NCBI GenBank assembly: GCA_032871835.1
Contig: CM065300.1
Coordinates: 114,945,088 to 115,009,087 of the forward strand
DNA: 64,000 bases
Direction of reading: 5' to 3'
DNA from: Dipteronia dyeriana
Lineage: Eukaryota > Streptophyta > Magnoliopsida > Sapindales > Sapindaceae
The translations under genes were made by a program, and so were the position numbers. This document shows, in pieces, positions 57,646-64,000 of the stretch. Within the stretch, counting starts at the first letter, position 1, and every line of letters starts with the position of its first letter. A model generated the notes under the pieces. That model was given only the letters and a program-made list of their open reading frames with translations. It searched no databases and was not told the origin of the DNA.

Positions 57646-58213
57646 CCCTCCATTTAGTGATTAATAACATAATTAAATAATCTTATTATTTAATTTATTT
57701 AATCACCATTATTCATTAATTAAATAATCTCATTATTCAATTAATTCCCGAATAAATACGTGTCACTTTCGTAACACAATTAATTGGACAATCCAATTAA
57801 TTAACTGTGACCCTTGTTACCTAAATTGATCGGGCTAGCAAGAGGACCTAATGGACCCACAATATTTTGAGCTCCAATAATCCTAAAAAATAATTAATTA
57901 AACTATTTAATTAATATTTCACGCTTATTAACTTCGGTGTTATTCCACAAAAACCCGAAGCTGCAATCTCTCAACTATAAACGCTTTTACACAAACCGAT
58001 ACAACTTGGTGTTCATCGATATAGCTAATATATATGGTGTGATCTTCCATAGTAGTTTATAATTAAAGTTGGGTCATAATGTCCGTTATACCCCTCTAAT
58101 TACATATATCTTTGAAGTACCATTGATTTTCTAATAGACATTAAATCCTATTTCCTCACGGAATTAAAAGAGCGCTCATATTGTCGTAGCCCCCTATCAA
58201 CCCTTAAGAGAAC
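57646..58213. other. Spacer between Copia C and Element F
   Basis: About 570 bp of non-coding sequence with many AATTAATTAAATAATC repeats in the first 130 bp and less AT-rich sequence after 57770. It may be original host DNA or an unrecognised LTR fragment. No coding potential was seen. Confidence 0.4.
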
Positions 58214-59869
58214 TGTTAGGATTATGCTCGATAGTAAGAGTATAATAATATATTTGACAATCTTTTCATATTAATAAAGTGATTTCTATTTGAAAAAATC
58301 TTATAGCATTTATAGTTTAATTATTATAATTGTCAAAAGTAAATAATCATAAGGTCAAAAGACTATGAGAAAAGAAGAATTGTTCATACATCTAGATATG
58401 TATGAGGTAGACACAATTCTTTAGTTAGTCTTGAATAACATTCACAACTTAAGATAAAAGGTTGGGCGTCTTTATCTTGTCAAAGTTGTAGATTCTTTTG
58501 CTAGCATTTGAGTGATATCAAATGTGTTATGATGAGTCTAAAATTATCAAAGTGTGGTGTTTTTGGGTAAAAGAATCTAGTGCACTGGGTGCATTGAATA
58601 TAATTAAAATGAAATACTTTATCTAGAATCAGAAATGGATAAAAGTTTTCATTAGAAGATAATCGAAGAATCTATCTCAATCCTGAGATAAATGATGGAC
58701 TTATGGTTGCAAGTGTTATCATTTAAGCTATCAATGAGTACGATTATATAGCATAGTCTATCCTTGATAGTTTGGTGGTATTCATTTGTTAATCGATAGA
58801 GGACTTCATTTATAAATATAGACATCGTGGCTCCATTTATTGAATGAGAGTAGAATACCATCATGTGGATGTTTTAAGGTATTGGATATTAAATCTTAAC
58901 GTTAAGTTTTCAATAGTGACTATTGAAACATGGCTTCTGGACAAGTAAAAATATCCAAGTTCAAAATGTGGTCATATGAGTAAATATGGTAACTTGGAGA
59001 GCTATAGACAGTCTATGAGCTCTTGGCGATTACTGATATTCTTCATGAGAATACACTTTCCCCAATAAGGTTGTTTAGGGTATAAAGGAGTAACATCAAC
59101 TTAATCTATCTTTATTTAAGAGTTCAATTTTAGTTCTTTAGTGGAATGAACTAAAATTAAATAGATCGAACCTAAGTGAATCATTTGTTGATTGTGATTG
59201 GGTTGTGTCTATTGGAGCTTAAATTTAGATAGCCCACAGAGATCCCCAATCCACACGAACTTACATGGATCACTTGATATATTCTACCGGACCAATTTAG
59301 GGGTCCATCTAGAATTGTATTAAGGCATGTGGACTTGTTTCTTTTTGTAAGAATGAATCTAGTTCACATGTGGATTTTTTATTAAGGTCCAATGGATTTA
59401 ATAAAATAAAAAAAAATAATATATTGGTCCATATATATATGTGTTGGGCAGCAAGGCTATTTAAAATAGCTTAATTATATTATTTTATTTTATTATTTAA
59501 TTAAATAGAAATTAATTTATATGGTAATTAATTAATTATTTAATTAAAAGTCAAAATATTTTTTGAAAAATGAGTTGGTCTCCTAAAATTATACTACTGT
59601 TGGTATTAAAATCAATATTAAAGACTATATTTGATATGTAGATAAATAAAATGAATTATTTATCTACTCAAATTAGGAAGTCTTTAATATGGTTACAGAT
59701 ACACTATTGAGTTGGATTAAGAGTCTTGATATAGGATAGAATTCATTTAGAAAAGGATTCATAACCACCAAGTAAATCTACCTAAGGAAAGGATTCTTAA
59801 CTACCAAGTAAATTCTTCTTAGGAAAGGATTTGTGTTCCTAATATATATCCAATGAAATTTCGGCCAGC

Positions 59870-59920
<51 letters not shown>

Positions 59921-60682
59921 GATAGAATTCCTATTAGATAAGGATTCTTAACTACCAAATAAATCCACATAAGGAAAGGATTCTTGCCAACCAAGTAAAT
60001 CCTTCTTCGGAGAGGATTTATGATCCTATATATATACGTATGTTAATTTCGGCCAACCTAAGTTATTCTATGAGAAGAATTTCGGCCATGCTAAGCAATT
60101 TTCAGGAAGAGAATTTAGCCTAGCAAGAGAGAATTTTGAGAGAGAAAAATTTGTTTTTAACTCTGGACAAAATTCGACCAACTCATAGAGATAGTGTGAA
60201 TTCGGCCAAGAAGAGAAAAAGGGTAACGTTTTTATTTTTGATAGTACACTAGTATCCATTGCATCAAAAGGGTTTTGTGTACAATATCGAATCAAGGTTC
60301 ATGCGAGTTTCAATTAAATTGATTGATAATTCAAAAGTGACCGGACGTTATTGGTTTTTCTCTTGGAGGATTATTGTGACTAACAAAGAAGAAGATTTTG
60401 TTTGTTTCCATCATTAGGTATACTATTTAAAGAAAGGGGGCCCACACTCCTAGGTGATTCACGTTCGTGATTGGATTGGAAGATCTTGTGGATTCAATTC
60501 GACGCTAATTCAATCATCACGAAAAAAGAAAAGAAAAAAGGTATGATACTTTTTATATACATCAATTAATCTAGGGTTAAGGTTCTTATTATTAAAAGGG
60601 AAAATTTTTATTTATACGCAAACCCTAATTTTCAATTTTTTTCTCATGCTTCCGTTGCGTTTTGAACCATTTTTTCCCTACA
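58214..60682 (+). repeat. Element F 5' LTR
   Basis: 2,469 bp from TGTTAGG to CCTACA. It has the segment missing from E LTRs 1 and 2, the 36-bp dimeric repeats (59756-60010) and a (TA)n expansion absent from E LTR 3. Confidence 0.92.
59872..59916. repeat. (TA)n microsatellite in Element F LTR
   Basis: About 45 bases of uninterrupted AT repeat. The corresponding place in E LTR 3 (CCCATATGGATATAGG, near 41344) has no expansion, so it grew after the copies separated. Confidence 0.92.
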
Positions 60683-60697
60683 ATTGGTATCAGAGCC
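60683..60697 (+). promoter_or_regulatory. Element F primer binding site (tRNA-Met type)
   Basis: ATTGGTATCAGAGCC directly follows the LTR; it is the intact form of the site that is mutated in E. Confidence 0.9.
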
Positions 60698-61925
60698 AAG
60701 TTGTACCCTTGATTAATTGATGTATGTGTTCGTGAATCTTTTTTTTTTATTGTATATATGCATGTTTTAGAAAGAGATGACACTCTAGGTATTCGCATAT
60801 ATATTTACATTGGAATGTATGGATATATATATATGTTTTATATGTGGTTAGTTATTGATCAATTTTGGTCCTATAATTTCAATGTAATTTTGTTTTGGGA
60901 TTGTAACAAGAAGGGTGGTCTATCATCGCCATAATTTCCTTCTTGGTAATTGCTAAGTTTTTTTTTTTTGTAATAAAAAAAACAACTGCACTATTGTAAT
61001 AAAAAAAAACTGCAGTATTTTATTATTTAAATTCTTCTATAATACATTCAAGTATCGAAGACTCGAAGGTTTGATGAATTAGGAACAACCACAACAAGTT
61101 TGGGACCGTACGAGCCGTAACAATGAACGTGCGTGCGATTGTGGCATGGGCTGCACACGGCAGCCCTATGGAAGCCATGTGCTGCACATGGCAGCCCTTT
61201 ATAGGTTTGTAGCATTCGTAGGCTCATGGGTAGGGGCCAAGGGTGCGCACGCCCATAGGTGGTAGCCGAGAGAGTCTGGACGACGAAGGTCGCATGAAGA
61301 CTTGTTCGCCAAGAAAGGAGTTTTTGTATTCCAAGACATATGTAATTTACTTGTTTTTCTAGGATGGACCAAAATTGTAGCTCTTTTGGTATGAACATGC
61401 ATTGAATGGTTTAAGCATCTAAATTGGCATCTAGATAACTTGGTAAATCATTCTTTGGAATTCGATCACACGCCTTAAACAATTGAGTGGAAAAAGGTGT
61501 TTTGGAACACCTACGACCTCCAAGTTTAGTTGAGCTTTATGTTTCGTGAATAACCCCCCAGTGGGTATTCATGAATGGAATTTAGCAAGATACTTTCTTA
61601 CAATGATAGACTATATTGAAGGTCGATAACTTGGCATTACACTCAATGTAATTTTATTAATATCCTCCAAAGAGTTCTTGTTAATAAAATTGCAAGGCTA
61701 AAATAGAAAACGTTGGTTATTATGTTAACAATTAGGTGGGACTTAGTCCAACTAGTAAATGGTATGTACTCTCAAAGGAGGCGTGACATTTATGGGTGTT
61801 GGATCACCGTTGAATTTTTATGATTGAATTATTTTATTTTATTCAAGATAAATATTCAAAAGTGCTTTATCATGATTCTTTACTTATATAATTTTTGTTA
61901 TTAAAAATAAATCATGACCTCATCC
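60698..61925 (+). other. Element F leader with hairpins
   Basis: Counterpart of 28077-29434. The GC-rich GGCAGCC block is at about 61130-61290. Hairpins lie at 61495-61515 and 61546-61571, with further ones near 61650-61685 and 61764-61790. The segment between 61606 and 61620 is shortened, removing two of E's hairpins. Confidence 0.6.
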
Positions 61926-62690
61926 CTAATCAACATCCTAAAAGATAATACTTTAACTGATGATAATTATGTCACATGGAAAAAGGAAAATTGGGTTTTT
62001 AATGCAAAATGAAAAACATAAAATTCGTTATGTCTATTCCTTAACAACCAAACTAATGAATCTACTCAGGAGCAAAGAGATGAGTATCAATAGTGGAAGT
62101 CTTTAGATGAGATTGTTAAATATACGTAACATTATGGCCACCATCTCCGACGTGTTGCAACAGCAACATGAAGGAATGGAGATTGCTGTTGATAAAATGA
62201 TGTCTCTAGAGGAGATGTTTGCTATGAGGTCTAGGATGACTAAGAGAGAGGCAGTTAATGCTTTTATGAATCTTAGGATGAAACCTGGATAGGGTGTAAA
62301 AGATCACATGATGAAAGTCATAGCACATCTCAACATTGCTGAACTGAATGGTGCTGAGATAGATAGTGAGACCAAAATTGACATGATTGTCAACTCACTG
62401 TCTGGTTCCTTTGATCTGTTTAAGTTGGACTACACCTTAAACAATAAGGAATACACCTTGCAAGGCATACTCCAAGATGTTCAAAGCACCAAGAAAATCC
62501 TTGTAAAAGGCAAGGGTCAAAAGATTCATATGCTTTGTAAGTTGCTACTGTTAAAGACCTGTAAGAAGGTCAAGAGACAATAGAAGAAAAAGCAACTTGG
62601 GCCTTCTTAGAAGGAGACCAAGAAAGTAACCAAGATCAAAGAGAAGTGTTTCCTTTATAGTGAAAAGGGTCAAAGGAATAGACTGAATAA
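61926..62690 (+). pseudogene. Element F gag, broken
   Basis: The same fragments as in E: LKDNTLTDDNYVTW, QQHEGMEIAVDKMMSLEEMF, AVNAFMNLRMKPG then TAG at 62290, HLNIAELNGAEIDSETKIDM and DLFKLDYTLNNKEYTLQGIL, TAG at 62581, and TAG after GPS at 62608. The knuckle region reads CFLYSEKGQRN, with Cys, Gly, His and final Cys lost. The join to the post-protease sequence is the same as in E. Confidence 0.87.
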
Positions 62691-62703
62691 GAATAAATTC
62701 AAC

Positions 62704-64000
62704 TTGCAATTAGGTAATAGAGCGTTGGTGTCTACTAGTATAGTGGGAGATATAAGAATCAATTTAGATTCTTATAGCCATTTAGTTTTAATAAACTTTT
62801 ATTATGTACCACAATTCAAGAGGAATTTAATTTCGGTCTCTTGTCTAAACAAATTTGGTTATTCGTTTACTTTTAATAAAACCTTCATTATTAGTAAGAA
62901 TGACAAAATTATTTGCAAAGTTACATTGGAAAATGGTTTATTCTATTTGTATGGAAATATCTCTCACTTGTTAGACACGGAATCAAAGAAACCTAATCAT
63001 AAAAGAGTAAAAATATCAAAAGATGAAACCTACCTATGGAATTTACGTCTAGGTCATATTAACCTTAATAGGATTAAAAGATTGGTATGTGACGTACCTT
63101 TAAGTGACTTAAAGGTTGATGATCTACCAACTTGTGAATCTTGTTTGGAAGGTAAAATGACCAAAAGGTCGTTTACGACCAAAAGCGCAAGAGCCATTGA
63201 ATGTTTAGGATTGATACACACTGATGTGTGTGGACCTATGAGCATTCAAGCTAGAGGTGGATATGAGTACTTCATCACTTTCACGGTTGATTACTCAAGA
63301 TTTGGTTATGTGTATCTCATGAGACATTAGTCGGATTTTTTTGATATGTTCAAAACATTTAAAGCTGAAGCTGAAAATCAGCTTGAGAAACACATAAAAA
63401 TCTTGAGTTCTGATCGTGGTGGAGAATATCTATCTGGTGAGTTTTAGCAATATCTTATTGATAATGGGATAATTTCTCAGTTTTCTGCACCAGGCACACC
63501 TCAACAAAATGGGTGGCAGAAAGGAGAAATATAACTCTTTTGGACATGGTTAGGTCTATGTTGAGTTATTCAATGCTCCCTAATTCTTTTTAGGGATATG
63601 CTTTACAAACCGCAATGTACATTCTAAATGATGTACCATCTAAGTCGGTTCCTAAAACACCACATGAGTTATGAACCGGGCGAAAGTCTAGTTTACAACA
63701 CTTAAGGATATTTGGATGTCCTGCGCACGTGTTAAAAGGAAAGACAGAAAAGATAGAGTCCCGTTCAGAAACATGCATATTTGTAGGGTATCCAAAAGTA
63801 ACAAAAGGATATTATTTTTATAGTCCTTCAGATTTTAAAGTATTTGTTTCGACAAATGCTAAATTTTTGGAAAAGGACTATATGAATAATTTTGTGCCTA
63901 AAAGTAGAATTGTCCTGAATGAGCTTTTAGGAGATACAATTCCATAAAAGGTTTCGCAACCAAGCCGAATTGTAAGTTCCGTACCAATACAAGATCAATA
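62704..64000 (+). pseudogene. Element F protease remnant, pre-integrase and integrase, partial
   Basis: MQLGNRALVSTSIVGDIRIN begins downstream of the missing protease active site. LWNLRLGHINLNRIKRLVCD, CESCLEGKMTKRSF and LIHTDVCGPMSIQARGGYEY are open to MRH, then TAG at 63328 (the same stop as E 30841). SDRGGEYLSGEF is intact where E has a stop. The NGVAERR-type Glu motif is frameshifted (GGCAGAAAGG near 63505), and SF then TAG at 63588 again matches E. VGYPKVTKGYYFYSPSDFKV follows. Confidence 0.88.

Larger units (their letters stand above)
58214..64000 (+). mobile_element. Copia F, second member of family E, cut by window end
   Basis: LTR 58214-60682, PBS, leader, gag, pre-integrase, integrase and the start of the RT linker are visible; the remainder lies outside. 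It is collinear with Element E at roughly 90% identity by eye, but has the full-length LTR. It is a separate insertion, because the flanks differ from those of E. It shares several disabling mutations with E. Confidence 0.93.

Overview
This is nuclear DNA of a flowering plant, probably a eudicot. It is AT-rich, has split genes with GT..AG introns, and about 50 of its 64 kb is a nested stack of LTR retrotransposons with tRNA-Met-type primer sites. No bacterial, organellar, tRNA, rRNA or CRISPR features were seen.

Host part (1-~7297). The last seven exons of a serine carboxypeptidase-like gene (95-2342) are followed by AT-rich intergenic DNA with a MITE-like element. Then come a small two-exon gene model without recognised homology (5234-5902) and an isolated first exon resembling the SPX N-terminus of PHO1-type phosphate exporters (6748-6913). 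The host part stops where a truncated Copia begins.

Nested part (~7298-57645), named A-G here. Copia C (minus) is the oldest layer and is truncated at ~7298. Its leader was hit by Copia A (SIRE/Maximus type, plus, 10923-20638). Its 5' LTR was hit by Gypsy D (Tat lineage, minus, 21392-57313), so the two pieces of that LTR now lie 36 kb apart (20777-21391 and 57314-57645). D was then hit twice. Copia E (plus, 26706-42118, target duplication CTCAT) split its integrase, and Copia B (SIRE type, minus, 46695-55494, target duplication GAGGT) split its gag. B's 3' LTR was in turn hit by a solo LTR of its own family in opposite orientation (G, 48250-49945, target duplication AAAAT). After a short unassigned spacer, Copia F, a second member of family E, starts at 58214 and leaves the window.

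Main points. E is a tandem LTR-internal-LTR-internal-LTR structure with a 6,496-bp period and a chimeric middle LTR, which fits unequal LTR-LTR recombination. E and F share the same stop codons and the same loss of the protease active site, so the family seems to have spread while defective. Their leader RNA would carry a series of hairpins, one with a compensatory base change between E and F. D keeps the second RNase H and a degenerate antisense accessory ORF of the Tat lineage. B has a long gag but no pol. G within B forms a 1.4-1.5 kb inverted repeat. All retroelement genes here are visibly broken, so the copies are relics at the protein level. I saw no wholly new gene system. The unusual content lies in the recombination products and the conserved non-coding structures.
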